From contig NADL03000007.1 of assembly GCA_002205965.3 (NCBI GenBank), forward strand, positions 1,116,001 through 1,180,000: 64,000 nucleotides of DNA, written 5' to 3'. Under the pieces are notes generated by a model, which saw nothing but the letters and a program-made list of their open reading frames with translations, searched no databases and was not told the origin of the DNA. A program made the translations under genes and the position numbers. The DNA comes from Kappaphycus alvarezii. Lineage: Eukaryota > Rhodophyta > Florideophyceae > Gigartinales > Solieriaceae. This document shows, piece by piece, positions 32,157 to 43,772 of this stretch (within the stretch, counting starts at the first letter, position 1; every line of letters begins with the position of its first letter).

Positions 32157-34226
32157 TCACTTACGGTATGGATCACGGCGGTCATTGGCGTACGGGTCAC
32201 GATTACCACTTGCATACTGATGGAGCTCGGCACCAGGTTAATCTCTCCAGTAGGGGTCGCGCTGGTTATTCGAGTAAGGTTCACGCTGATTATTGCGATA
32301 TCCACCATTGCCTTGCGAAGAAGACCCAGGTTGAGAGTTTGAAACAGGCACAGTATGGGTTCCAGAGCAGGGCGTTGGATGTACGCACACCACCAGTAAT
32401 GTCAATCGTGATGGTTGCTTCGTATGGATCATGATCCCAATAGATGATTATGCAGCAGTCCAACTGCCATAGTTCCGCTTGAACGAGAATGGAAACCAAC
32501 TACTCCCCTGTCATCATGGGTGTAGTAACCAATCGTGAGGTAACGTATCCCATTCCCATAGTCATATATCTACCCCGCTTGTATTCATTGTAACCAGTAC
32601 CATAGCCCCATCTATGTGTCAGTCTCCACTGTATCTATCATACCCAATCCTCGGTACCGAGGAATAATTACCATAATCCCATCCCCTCCTCCGTCATGGC
32701 TCCCATACTCCAAGTCCACATCTCTGTTCAAAGTATCTCGCACAAACCGACTCATCTGTGTATCTTCATGCTTGCATCCCGATACGAATCTGCCGTCCCT
32801 ACGTAATTCGTAGATACCCAAGGGCCATATTATATAACTTCATAACAAGTGTTTCTTGTTTTATCTCCCCATCTCTGTTGAGCCAATTCTGACTCAATGC
32901 GAGAGCATGAATGCCTGGGAAACGGTTCCACCCTCCTCGGTGAAATACTTTCCGAGGCTTTGAGTCCCGCTATCTTCCTCCCCTCGCCATGTCTGTTCCT
33001 TTATCCTTCAAACGCCACAGCTTTCTCCTCGTACTGACCTCCTACACTTCCCTTCTGAAACGATAGTACTCAATTGCCAACAAACAGTTTTCCGGTACCG
33101 GGTCCTGCACTGAATCTTCATCCCATCCCCTTTCACAGTTGGAACGAAAAATGTAGGATCCCCCCATTCGTCCTCGAACATAATCCTACTTCTGAAAGAT
33201 CTGTTCCTGGAACAGATGTCATTCATGACCGTAGTAATCTCAACTACAGTATGCTTAAACCCCAGATTTAAATGTCCGCATGTCCTCTCCAGTTTCAATA
33301 CTGTGTTTCCATCTATGACGATTCCGCGGCCCCCCAGGTACATTCGCAGTACCAACATACCACCATCAGGACCATGTACTCCCACCTCACTTAGATTTTC
33401 AAGATGTCGACCAACTCCTTTTCCCTTCGATCCAATTTTTCGTACGGCATCTCAACAGAAGCTATAATGTGATGGAAAAAGGGCATACCCAATGGCATGG
33501 GAACCGGCATTCCTGCAGGTTGCACAAGATCCTTCAGTGCAAACATAGGCAAATCCATCCACAGTTCTTTCGTGCAAAATTCGCATACTTCATGATGAAA
33601 CTCAGTTGAGGGGATCCAAGTGCCATGCTCTTGACGGCAATATTGCTCGTAGAAGATGCTATGCAATGCCTCACTACAAATCGATGAAATGTCCTCGACA
33701 AAGGAAATCGGCCAAGAGAGGCATATTCTTGATAGTCCTACCCTCTGGACGCAGTGCCAAGAAACTTTCCATTGCATCAATATAATATGCATCTCGTCTA
33801 TCCCTAACATATGTGACCGCGCATCGAAGACTATCGGGTATCCGATAGCATTTGCTTGTCTAAACTTGTCCCGCACCTTGCGCGCGTTGTCAGGATCATA
33901 CCCCATTAGTTGGTCCAGACGTATCATATCTCTCCGATAGTTACCTACACGCGCCAGATTCAACTCATCCTCGAGGTACTCGGATAGACCGCCTGCAAAT
34001 TACACCGTGCAGACACTGTGAGCCTGTCTGGGTCAAAGTCTCCCCCAAGATTCTCATCCACATCTTTCCTCGCTACAGAAGCCACCGTCATAAAGAAATT
34101 AACTCCGTTAGGGTTCCATTTGTGCCCGGAGGAAGGGGGTTGCGTTCCCGGTGGAGGGGGTAAAGTTATCATTGCCGGTGGAGGAGGGGTGTTTATGGTT
34201 GCCGGTGGTGAAGGGGTGCTTGTCAC
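32157..34226 (-). pseudogene. unknown minus-strand gene with NNQRDPY repeats, frameshifted
   Basis: I do not recognise the family. Read from high to low coordinates, a proline-rich start is followed by GVNFFMTVASVARKDVDENL and GGDFDPDRLTVSARCNLQAV. After a frame change near 33963 a long piece (33963-33391) contains YRRDMIRLDQLMGYDPDNAR, KFRQANAIGYPIVFDARSHM and CRQEHGTWIPSTEFHHEVCE. After another change near 33390 come VHGPDGGMLVLRMYLGG and EDEWGDPTFFVPTVKG. The C-terminus is Gly/Tyr-rich and ends with three near-repeats of NNQRDPY (NNQREPY, NNQRDPY, then GNRDPYANDRRDPYRK after one stop), stopping at 32157. The Cys/His spacing around EFHHEVCEFC suggests a possible metal site. Several frame changes make it a pseudogene or show sequence errors. 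Confidence 0.45.
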
Positions 34227-34880
34227 TGGTGGAGGAGGGGGGTTGCTTGTCGTTGCCAGTGTGCGGGGGTTTTTGTCGTTTCCGGTGGACGGGGGGGTGA
34301 TTATCGTTGTCCCTTGTTGGAGGGGTGCTTGTGGTTACCGGAGGAGGGGGGGTGCCTCCGTTTGTCGGTGGTGGAGGCGTGCTTTTCACTGCCACCGGAG
34401 GAATTCTGTTGACAGAAGTGGGGTTGTTGTTATGAAGGGAGGGGGGGATTTGTGTTCACTTGAGTAATTGTGGTTGCCGGTGGTGCAGGGGTGCTTGTTA
34501 CTGCTGGAGGAGGGGGGGGTTTTGTTGCTGATGTTGGAGGGATTGTTGTCGTTGCCGAAGGAGGGCGGGTGCTTATGATTGCCGTTAGATGAGGTATGTT
34601 TGGCATTGCCGGAGGAAGGGGGGTTGTTGTCGGCGCCGGTGCTGGGGGGGTGCTTATCGTTGCCGGTGTTGGGAGGTGGTTTTCGTTGCCGGTGCTGGGG
34701 GGTGCTTATCGTTGCGGTGTTTGGGGGGTGGTTTTCGTTGCCGGTGCTGGGGGGTGGTTGTCGTTGCCGTTTTTGAGGGTGCTCTTGTAATTTCCGGTGG
34801 AGAGGGGTTGCTTGTTACTGCCGGAGGAGGGGTATTGTTCTCGTTGCCGATGGAGGGGGAAGGCTTGTGGTTGCCGATGG
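34110..34880. repeat. 27-bp GC-rich minisatellite coding TGNDNxPPP-like repeats
   Basis: Many diverged copies of a unit of about 27 bp run through this stretch. The plus-strand core is GTTGCCGGTG followed by a G-run and TGCTT, clearest at 34640-34770, where copies are near-identical. On the minus strand the unit reads as nine-residue repeats of the type TGNDN(H)PPP in one frame and PPAPATKT in another, so the period preserves the reading frame. It sits at the N-terminal side of the minus-strand gene above and is probably its disordered proline-rich region, although indels between units change the frame. Confidence 0.8.
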
Positions 34881-35194
34881 AGGAGCGCGAGTGTTGGCAG
34901 GGGATGGGAGAGGATAGAACAAAGGAGACTAATTGGAAACCGCAGGACAAGATGTGCGTTGAGGACACTTTCGGATTGTCGATGGAGGTAAAAAGAGGTG
35001 GGGATTGCGAAGAACGGGACTATGATGTACTCTGATGGTCTGGCTAGAACCCGTACGATTCCTTCGCACCAGCGACCATACTTTTTTGAATCAATTGATT
35101 GTTTAAATTCTGGATTGTATATTTTACCAGGGTAAAATCCGGTTTTTCTGTAACAGCTTACTTCTGTATACAGCAGGCATCTTGGCAATTGCAC
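34881..35194 (-). CDS. possible 5' coding part of the proline-rich gene
   Basis: Upstream of the minisatellite on the minus strand the frame from 35194 reads a stretch that looks protein-like (KTGFYPGKIYNPEFKQSIDS, KKYGRWCEGIVRVLARPSEY) and runs into the proline-rich repeats. If it belongs to the same gene the protein would begin near 35194. No family is recognised and the start is uncertain. Confidence 0.25.
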
Positions 35195-35773
35195 TCGTTG
35201 ATAACATTATGTACATTGCCGTGATGATTTACGGTACCAGGAATCAATCGGGTACCCGTCTGATTACTATTATTGGTCGATATATTTAACCGAAATCCAA
35301 TCTCGATGCAGCCATTTGTCTTTACAGTACAACAGCATTATTGTACGCTGGTTGCAGTGCTTTATTTTTAACGTTGAAACTTGGGTAGATTTCTGTTTGA
35401 ACACGCCATATCTCCTCTTTCAAATCGAAAAAAAATAATGTCCATGGACAGTGATACAGACAGAATCGGTTTTCTATGTAAAAAAAAGTGATCAGGTGAA
35501 TTAACAGTGTAAAAAACCCCTCATTTCTACCCCTATGAAGCGTGCTAAATTAATAGTGTTAGAGTAGAATATTGCATTAGTGCTACTAGCTACTATCCTC
35601 AGCACTAACTTGATATGTGTTTTTGACATCACAATACTTTTGTTCTGTAGCAGCACTGCAGTAGCAGATGATCTACATAGAGCAAAGAAATCTGGTACCA
35701 AGGTCAGTTCGTCCTTAGCTGAAAACACTGGTCGAAGCAGAATTTACTAGTTTGCTATTTATACTCTTTACTC
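35195..35773. other. Stretch upstream of the transposase
   Basis: AT-rich with no recognised gene. Terminal inverted repeats of the transposon would be expected here, but I could not match any sequence to the region after 39133. Confidence 0.4.
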
Positions 35774-38700
35774 ATGCCGAAGAGAAGGAGAAAGGCATTC
35801 GAATATGTTTTCTTAGATGCACTACAGGACAAGAGGTAAAGAATAATTCATGCATTGCATCGACCTGCTTTAAGCAAGGTAACCCACAAATAAACACAAA
35901 CAGCCAGAATCTTGTCGTCTGTGATGAAACACAAACGATATTAACGATGATGACATAGTGGTACCACTTTCTGGAGAAGATGTTGATAATCCTCCAGTCC
36001 AGGACCTCATTCATCAGAATTTTCCACCAGATAACAGTTCTCAAGATGATTTTCCAGCACATCACATTGCTGCTTTTCCACCTGATCCATTAACGCGCGT
36101 AGTGGATGTTCCATGTACTAACAGTGGGAAAGCGCGGCTATCGGATATGCGAATTTTGCGTGCATTGTTAAGATATTGGGGAAACGACAAGGCTCTTCTT
36201 GCCTTGTCTATTGTGTCGGGTAGCGTACGCTTTACCGTAGAGCATTATAAATTTATCAAGAATGTCAATTTCATCGACTTTGGGGGTTCAGTTTAGTCCC
36301 AGATGATGAATCTCTTCACTCGGAACACAGTAATGTAAAGAATGATGATAGTCTTATTCGAGGTGTATCGGAAAGAAGGTAAAAGAATAATAGTCTTCCC
36401 AGCTATAACGATATTAACAGGCTCAAAGATAAGCTTCTCAAACACTGCCTTCCAGCAAGTGTATTGGAATACCTGCCAAGCAAGATAATTGGAACAGGAG
36501 TATCACGTCAGATACATTTGGACGCGCGCCACAGGCTTCAACTTCACATCAATCAGGCAATGAAGATGACAGCACTGGCGGTGATAAGAAAATGATCTCT
36601 TGTGGAAGGCCCTATACTGCAGAAAGTTCAGTCCGCAACAGAGATGGGAAAGAAGCGGTTCGCATCATTCAACTACGTCTTGGGCAGTTTACGATGTACA
36701 GCACCCGTTCTCTTCGAAATAATGTACGGAAAGCTCCACGATCAAGTGGGCGACCATGAGTCATTTCATAGTCGCGGCCCAGAGAGAGATACTTGTTTAC
36801 CGGTACCGACCATTGAAAACAGCCCAGTCGTCATGGATAGACACAAAACAATGGATCCAAAACAAATGCATCTTCATCGATGATGACGGCGCTCAAGTTT
36901 CTGCTTATGCCGGTACCGGGGTGGAGCCGTTTATCAACGACAAACCAGTATCTAGAATCTCTCATCTCATTGAAACGGTTCAGGAAAGGTATTACAAGAC
37001 TACTGGCGTTGTGGGTTCTACGTGGTTGGCACAAAAAAAAGGCTACTTCACCTGATGCACTACAAACGGAGCGAACTCCCAGGTCTACAGAAAGACACGT
37101 GACTGATGAGGTTTTTATCATCTACTGCGCAAGAGTCGCTTGTCCCTTCCGTCCCTTCCCAATGACTTACGAGAAGATATTAGTGATATCGGAAACACTT
37201 CCGACGCATTATTCAGGCCTGGTGATATCTGCACTTTATTCAGACCTTCAACAAGACGTAATTCTGAGATGCCAAATTCCAAAAGTGGGCAAATGGCACA
37301 CATCTTAGTCGAGATTATTAGCACATTTTCTGGAGGTGTGAACGAGGCTCACTTTCTCGACAGCTAGCATGACCCGCTGTTATATAAGGAATGACTCTGT
37401 AATATTAATATCACAGGAAATGATTGGTTCAATTCATCTGAAGAGTAATCTTCCAGACGACAGATTACCGAGATACTCCAATCAAGCTGGAAGAATGAAC
37501 GGTGGAGTTCTTCCGGACGTAACGCCTTATATCTTGTGCCGTATCCTTCTGTATTCCGATGATTTCAACCCGTTCTCTACCATGTGTCCACAGGGTTCCG
37601 CAGGCGGTGTGTATCTCCTACCATTGGGTCTTCCCCCAGAGTTAAGGCGCAGTACTAGTTCCGTAAGAATAATATCACTCACCCCTCCCGGTGTCTCAAG
37701 CAATGAAGAATTGTCATACATATTGGACGATCTCGTTAGAGGAACCATTAAAGGGATCGACGGTCAGCTACCAGACGGTACCGTCTGCAAAATATTTCTT
37801 GATATCGTTGGTTTCCTAGGGGATTGTCCGGCTGCAGCACATACAGTCGACGTCCCCGGCCATAACGCCAAGTCACCTTGCACCCTATGCACGTTTCGGA
37901 GATTACCGAAAAGCACGGCAACAGAATCAAAATACAAGTCACAAATTTCAGCCAAGAATTCCGCGTTTCTTCCAGCAGTACACGGAATGAAGTACTTCAG
38001 CAGTCCGGTATTACAACGCAGGAGTGTAATTATCTCGGGATGAAGTATGAGGAGAATGTATGTGCATCCACTTGTCCTTTAGTGGAACTGAGTACTCTGC
38101 TTTTTAAATTGAAACACAGAATCCCTCTCAACGTCCAAAATTTTCCAGTCGTAAGCGGGTATTTTGACTCGTATAGATTCAATATTGTAGCACCAGACCA
38201 CTTGTTGTCAGGTCTTGCACAGAATATACTCTTTTTCACGTACGGAGTACTCCCTACAGCAGAGTTCCGTCATTTGGCCAGTGTAACCATCGTGGATGCT
38301 TTGAAGCAGAATGTCTCGTGCACGAAAAGTGTGCCTTCAATAAAAAGAAGAAAGCTTTTAATAGCCTGACCCTCTGGTATATTCTCGGTCATTGCAGTCG
38401 CAGCCACAGTGTTTACAAGAATAACGATGCAATTGGAGGAGATTAATCTCATCAGAAGGTGTTTATCGGTAATGAAAAAGTTACAATCCTTGATGGGGTA
38501 CACTTATTGGTGGCCAGAATCGGATATTGATGGTGTGGAATGTACCGAGTTTTTAACTGAAAAATTGCGTTCCCAACACCTTTCCAAACTTAGCCGCAAA
38601 TCAAAGATATACGTTCAGGCAGTAAATGATCTGTGAAGATCATATGGATACTCGAGAAACACATTGGATAAGCCTAACCTACACCGTATCATTGAGTTGG

Positions 38701-39133
38701 ACGACTTCACTATAGGTGTATTCGGGCATTGCAGAGAATTTATGGAGTTGGTCTTCGAAGCAACTCATCAGCCTCTCAGGCGGTGTATTTCAGAAAGTAA
38801 TCACATTGAGGCGCATTTACGTTCAGTCGAACATTGCATATTCATGGACTGGATTCATCGATTAGCTACGTTGTACCACAACGCCGAAGATGGTGCAAGA
38901 GATGGAAAACTGCGTTGGAATGCTATAAGAAAACTTCTGTTTGGTAATCATGCCCAGCTGCTTTAAAAAACAGAAAATGTAAGTCTACAGACTGAGGCCG
39001 ATGCCGCAGTTAAGAATTTATTCAAGAAGTCTTTAATTAGGATGTGGGGGGAAGACATCCGTACGGATTCCTTCAGAACTACAACCGATATTAAGTGGAT
39101 GGGTAGGGTGAAACTCAAGATTAGGAAACAATA
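35774..39133 (+). pseudogene. Tnp2/CACTA-like transposase, decayed
   Basis: The probable start is ATG 35774, with a basic MPKRRRK N-terminus that suits a nuclear localisation signal. The first part is acidic and proline-rich. The core (37369-38043, unbroken 224 codons) has LYSDDFNPFSTMCPQGSAGG then YLLPLGLPPELRR, the family pattern in which an Asp precedes FNPF and is followed by a LPPE/NLPP segment. It then has FLGDCPAAAHTVDVPGHNAK and SPCTLCTF, matching the GD.PA....GH.....PC..C block of Tnp2-type transposases. Later pieces include FNIVAPDHLLSGLAQNILFF and CREFMELVFEATHQPLRRCI with SESNHIEAHLRSVEHC, also typical. It ends VKLKIRKQ at TAA 39131-39133. At least six frame changes or stops show it is inactive. 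Such enzymes cut and rejoin transposon ends in the nucleus. Confidence 0.65.
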
Positions 39134-39379
39134 AACCTCGAATATAATGAATGGAACGTTATCTGTCCAAGATATTGTACAAATTGTTTTGGAGAAGTAA
39201 TGAGCGGGATCGTCCGATATTATCCACGAATGTCAACTATCATTTCTATCTGCAAGCAAAAAGGCTCGAATGAATACTAGTTACCAGATTATTGGGAAGT
39301 CCAATAGTCAGAGCAAATTGTCTGCAAATTGCGTTTTTGAACTACTTTTAACACCAGAAGATCAAAGGAGTTTCTTTGT

Positions 39380-39840
39380 TTAGAAATGAACCGAAAATAG
39401 TACTTCTTTGGATGTGACTTATTTCGCGCCAGTCCTTTTCGTGAAAAGAGGTGAGGAACCACTACTAGGCATCTGTATCCATTGCACTTTGCATGAGACA
39501 GATAAGATTTACATCCCAAGTGGGTTAGTCAGTACTCAAGAATTACAGCTTGTGACTATGTGCAACAGCATCAGAAGGGTCGCACTTTATCACTGCTGTA
39601 AGTTTTCTGATCGTGGTGGAGGAAATAAGCACTGTCGTGTGGACACTCCGTTCTCGGTAAGGCATTCGAGTACTTTACTAAATGTGACATTGATGACCAT
39701 TCAACGGAGACCCAACGGCTATCCCTCAAGAATCGCATAGTAATATGCCAGCATTCATCCACAATAAAAACGATGCTGCTCGCCATGGTCATATTGTCAT
39801 TTCAAAGTTGCTCTCTAAAAAAAGTAAAGATTTATGCTAC
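39380..39840 (+). pseudogene. unknown coding fragment after the transposase
   Basis: The frame from 39408 reads VTYFAPVLFVKRGEEPLLGI and CIHCTLHETDKIYIPSGLVS, then RRVALYHCCKFSDRGGGNKH and CRVDTPFSVRHSSTLL. It is fairly protein-like, with a Cys/His pattern (CIHC, HCC, HC), and could be a C-terminal zinc domain of the transposon or a second transposon gene. It breaks near 39700, where another frame continues (CDIDDHSTETQRLSL). No family is assigned. Confidence 0.3.
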
Positions 39841-40505
39841 ATGTTTCATGAGCAAGCTCTTGACAACTGTTTTTAACGGTGAAAAATTTAACCCTTTGTC
39901 GCAACTCTTATCTTTTGAGAATATGACTCGACTGTATACCATTTAGTAGTACACCTGGATTTTATACTACTATTACGATCGCTATGGGTGTCTGAGCCAC
40001 ACTGTACATAAACTGAATGCATGGAAACAGGTACCTGTACATTACAGCATTAGGCTTGTTAAAAGTTGTACGCGAATCAGCCAAGACGTAAATTTTAATT
40101 ACTTATTAATATTTTCTGTTTCATTTGCGAGGTTTACATGTACATCACCAGCAATTTCATAGAATAATACATCTACCTGTTATGGTACATCCGTACGAAG
40201 GCGGAACATTGTCAAATTCCACATATCTGACCTTTACAGATATTCGCGAGATTTCATTTAAATTTATTCATAAAACTTGATCAAAAACGGGCGGTTCTTT
40301 TCAAATCGAAGCAATCCACTGACCCATGGTCATCCACGACGGCGTACTTCTCAACTCAGTCGGTTTCAGAATCAAGCTTAGCGGGCGACCGCGGACCTCC
40401 GCCTTCCCATTTTTGCGGGTATTCGCACATGTGAAGAGATCAAACTCCGGTTTCAGTGACATAAATGTCATTCATCCTCATCAGTTCCATGTAAACTCAA
40501 CTGTG

Positions 40506-40537
40506 CGATGATGTCCGCAGTACTGCGGACATCATCG
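40506..40537. repeat. Perfect 32-bp palindrome
   Basis: The left half CGATGATGTCCGCAGT is followed with no spacer by its exact reverse complement. A no-loop palindrome of this length is unlikely by chance in 64 kb and unlike the looped hairpins elsewhere in the window. Confidence 0.95.
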
Positions 40538-41929
40538 ACTACCAGTAAGGGCAGGCCAGATTCGATTAATCTGCCTCATATATGCCATCAGAACACTGTC
40601 CGATATATTGCATGTTCATCACATTGCCTTTACAGCGATTTTTAAGAAGGTCGTGCGTTTGTTCGGGGCCCGAATCTCTACAGGAATGTCATACCGTTGC
40701 TTTTTCGCGTTTCGCCAAGAAGGGAATTAGTACACGACATTGTAATATCTTGTTGATGACGTTTTCTCCCCAGTGCTGTTTACTTTTGCTCTATGTCCCG
40801 TACGGGTTCGAGTTTCTGCGGAATTTCGCATAAGTCTGCATATTTGAAAGTTCTCTTCACTTGAAATCCATATCTTCCACTAATCCGCTTAGATGATGCA
40901 GCATTGTACTACCGAAATCTTGGCGACATGTAAAGTTTGGGCCCAGATCCCGGAATCACGAATGAATTAGGACTTACGAACTAGAGCAACTCAGTGATAA
41001 TTATGGATCCAATGCTTAAAGTCATCCGTACGGATGATGCTGCGTTCTATACGAAGATGGCCGTTTGGCCGGTGACGAATGCAATTTCTGGTAAGTCAAA
41101 CCCTTCAGGGTACAATATTGTAATCTTGCCCAATTTTGGCTCCGTTCAGGACTCTAAGTCGTGTACGTTACTCTTTGTGGATATTTTAAACATGTTGCGG
41201 CTTACTTGGACATGATTATCGTGGATTTAATATACACCTCGGTCCTGACTCTGTACATTTTGTACTTTCTGGTTTATGGGTGTTGTGGAAAGGCCATGGG
41301 CGAAGAATGGTGTAGTCAGTCGTTATACACAAATAGCTAGTAGTTATTCAAGATAGAGCACAATTAGTACTATTTGTGTAGTACGATGGCAGGAAATTCA
41401 ATGGTAAACTTACCTTATAATATAATCTTGTTAGATCTAGATAGAAGCAAGTAAACATCGAGCCCGATGACTTTCATAATGTAAACTATTGCGTTGTGAT
41501 TCTAGAATTATTATGTAAAGATTGCAGCAAAACATCGTCTTGGTGCTAAAACAGTTGTTTTCAGGTGATGCAGTTTAATACTGTCAGTCATTTCGTTAAA
41601 TGTTGTTAGTGCTCACGATTGAAAGGTAAATGTAATAACTACTGTTTCTACAGACAGAGTCCAGTACTCCTCAAAACATCATGTGGTATTGGTAGAAGGG
41701 TACAGGAAAAAATACTGAGGAACAATAATATTGACTTGCCCATTTCTGCAAACAACGATGACGTCATAAGAAATGATACTCACATTACAGTAACGAGACG
41801 TTTTTGTAGATCATGGTACAGTGCTCAGCCAATAAAAAGTTTTGCTTTTTCATTATTTAATCAAATCAAAAAATGATACTTGCGCGGGCAAAAGATGACG
41901 TTTTTTAGAAAACCAGTTCTAGTGGGGAA

Positions 41930-41995
41930 CGATTGGGTAGTTTGCTTCGTCTTCTGACACTTCTTGCAAGGGAAATCTATACGATTTGGAAATGG
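41930..41995 (+). repeat. Short repeat shared with 53.7 kb
   Basis: About 65 bases (GATTGGGTAGTTTGCTTCGT then TTCTGACACTTCTTGC and ending GATTTGGAAAT) match 53701-53766 at roughly 70 percent. The second copy follows a G-rich tract, which suggests an LTR start. Confidence 0.6.
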
Positions 41996-42120
41996 GGCTA
42001 ATGAGGTTGGTTAACTCCGAATGGTAAGAATATTATAAGTACTATGAATTTGCATTCAATCCATGTGGCAAGATCTACAATAAAAGTAATGAAGCCCGTA
42101 TACGAATCAGAAAGTAGCTG

Positions 42121-42480
42121 GTAGCCCGGTCAACAAGAAGGAAACGTTGGACGTTACTACCAACGCGGCGTGTTCTTGAAGGAGAATCGCCCTCGCCCTA
42201 GAAAATTGGTCCAAGGCTCGGCTAGAGAGCGATCGCGTTAACTTGATTTGAGAGAACGCATCGGAATGCTACCCTTTGAGTGTGTAAATAGGAACGAAGT
42301 CGAGGCTATTCCTGCCAGGTAGTCCGACTATTAACCCTCGTCATTTTCGTAGCTTGTTCGCCTGGGCTTCCCTCAAATTCATGAAAGGATTGAAGGTTCG
42401 TATTCTGAGTTGAGAAAAGATCAGCGGGGTCCTGACTGTTACATCAAATCATCCCCTAATTTGAAAAGTGATTTCCATAT
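42121..42480 (+). pseudogene. unknown element-like coding fragment
   Basis: The plus strand reads GRYYQRGVFLKENRPRPRKL and, after a stop, LDLRERIGMLPFECVNRNEV (42140-42320), followed in another frame by protein-like residues to about 42480. The charged, proline-punctuated composition is like the linker regions of retroelement polyproteins. It is too broken to name. Confidence 0.25.
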
Positions 42481-42599
42481 ATTCAGATTGCATGAAGTGG
42501 CGCATGACTAGCTTTTATTACGCAGTGGGTATCGATAATTTCGATGCATTGCGTTGTCATTCGTCTAGATATATATGTTTTAGTGCATTTAATGCCTTC

Positions 42600-42953
42600 T
42601 GAATCCATTCTGGTGGCGGTAGAACGACAGAAAGAGATAAACGACGCTCAATTTCTTAGAACGGAGGTGTTGCAAGCGGTAAAAGTGCTACCATACTGTT
42701 GTATAGTTGTAGGACGGGAAATGGTATGTATGGATGAGGGACCAAGGGTCTACCAGTGCGTTCAGAAGGGACAGGCTCTTACAACTACAATCGCTAACAA
42801 AAAGTAACAAGAACGCTTACGTCGGGTCTGCAGTTGACTCTCAACTTCCTAACTACTTGGGACTTGATTTGAAGTTGTCGGCCAACTTGCTTGACCTTGC
42901 TCTGAGTAAGCAGTTTATTCAGCGTATATAGAACTTTTGCTAACCTTAAAGTC
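42600..42953 (-). repeat. Conserved downstream block, copy B
   Basis: On the minus strand the block starts GACTTTAAGGTTAGC at 42953, passes a TATA-like TTCTATATACG, then ACAACTTCAAATCAAGTCCC and AAGTAGTTAGGAAGTTGAGA, and ends with CGCTTGCAACACCTCC near 42650. It aligns with 46589-46860 plus over nearly its whole length, including TGGTAGACCC against TGGTGGACCC, a possible primer binding site. Confidence 0.75.
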
Positions 42954-43080
42954 TTTGCAAAACCATACTAAATATCATGGAGTTCATAGAAATTATTATG
43001 TGGACGTGAGAGTCTCAAGAAAAGTTACTTTGAAGATATTGAAAATAATTAAAAGATTCCAAATAGACGCCGAAATGATT

Positions 43081-43655
43081 CTAGTCCTTACAGTCCCAAT
43101 TCCATATAATATATCCAGTTAAATCATCCAAAATATCCATACCACACAACCAGTCCCCACCAATATCTGTGAACGGCTTAAAATTCTCTATTTCCTCCTG
43201 GGAGATATCTGAACCACTAAGCATTCCCCTATCATGTTTCAGAGTCGGGATCACTTGTTTTATACTATCCAGCCCCAGCTTCACCATTCGAACACTTTCC
43301 GCGTCCCCTTCCTCTCATCCTCCTGGCCCTTCTCTTCATCTCCCTCTTCATCCTCCCGTCCTCTTCTTCAGCCTCGCCGTCATCTTCTTCCTCCTCATTC
43401 TCGTAAACCAATTCCGGGCCACTCCTCAAAAGTCCCCGCAGCTACATCCTCGACCTTCCCCTTCTGCCTCTGACCTACCTCCTCCGCCTCATCCTCGATG
43501 AGCAAACGACTAACAAGCTCGATCACTTTCTTTTTTGATTGCGGGGGGAGATATTCATCGCGGTCAATAGGACCGAAAAGGAATAGGAGAATGACGTTTA
43601 TGGGGCGAAGATGGCGATTTTTATAAATGTCGTAGGAGTGGCATAGGTTTTTCAT
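43081..43655 (-). pseudogene. acidic repeat-encoded protein, copy B
   Basis: This is the minus-strand member of the three-copy family. ATG at 43655 opens MKNLCHSYDIYKNRHLRPIN, whose RHLRPI and following GPIDRDEYL match copy A. The middle is acidic (a run of Glu and Asp visible as CT-rich plus-strand sequence at 43290-43490), but the frame changes there at least twice. The C-terminus (43260-43081) reads IKQVIPTLKHDRGMLSGSDI then SQEEIENFKPFTDIGGDWL and GMDILDDL, and is nearly the same as copy C. Length is about 190 aa. A CTATTTAAA box lies about 108 bp before the ATG, and the conserved block starts about 128 bp after the stop. Function is unknown. No known motif is seen. Confidence 0.65.
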
Positions 43656-43763
43656 TTTGCTTGATTTTGGAGGTTGCCCACTGTTGAGGGTGTTTCGAAT
43701 GGATAAGGGTAGAGAAGAAGCGAGTAGAATGATCGGGGATGCTTCAAGCTTAGAATAAAGGAC

Positions 43764-43772
43764 TTTAAATAG
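43764..43772 (-). promoter_or_regulatory. CTATTTAAA promoter-like box, copy B
   Basis: The identical nonamer, on the minus strand, lies about 108 bp before the copy B start codon. Confidence 0.45.

Larger units (their letters stand above)
39841..42120. other. AT-rich stretch with a long perfect palindrome
   Basis: No recognised gene. A few short frames (40326-40511, 40994-41215, 41619-41876) lack motifs. The 32-bp palindrome at 40506-40537 and a short repeat at 41930-41995 shared with 53.7 kb are the only structures noted. Confidence 0.45.

Noticed and set aside
40800..40830. tRNA-like B-box (GGTTCGAGTTT)
   Set aside because: No matching A-box, acceptor stem or cloverleaf could be drawn around it. 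No tRNA was found elsewhere in the window.
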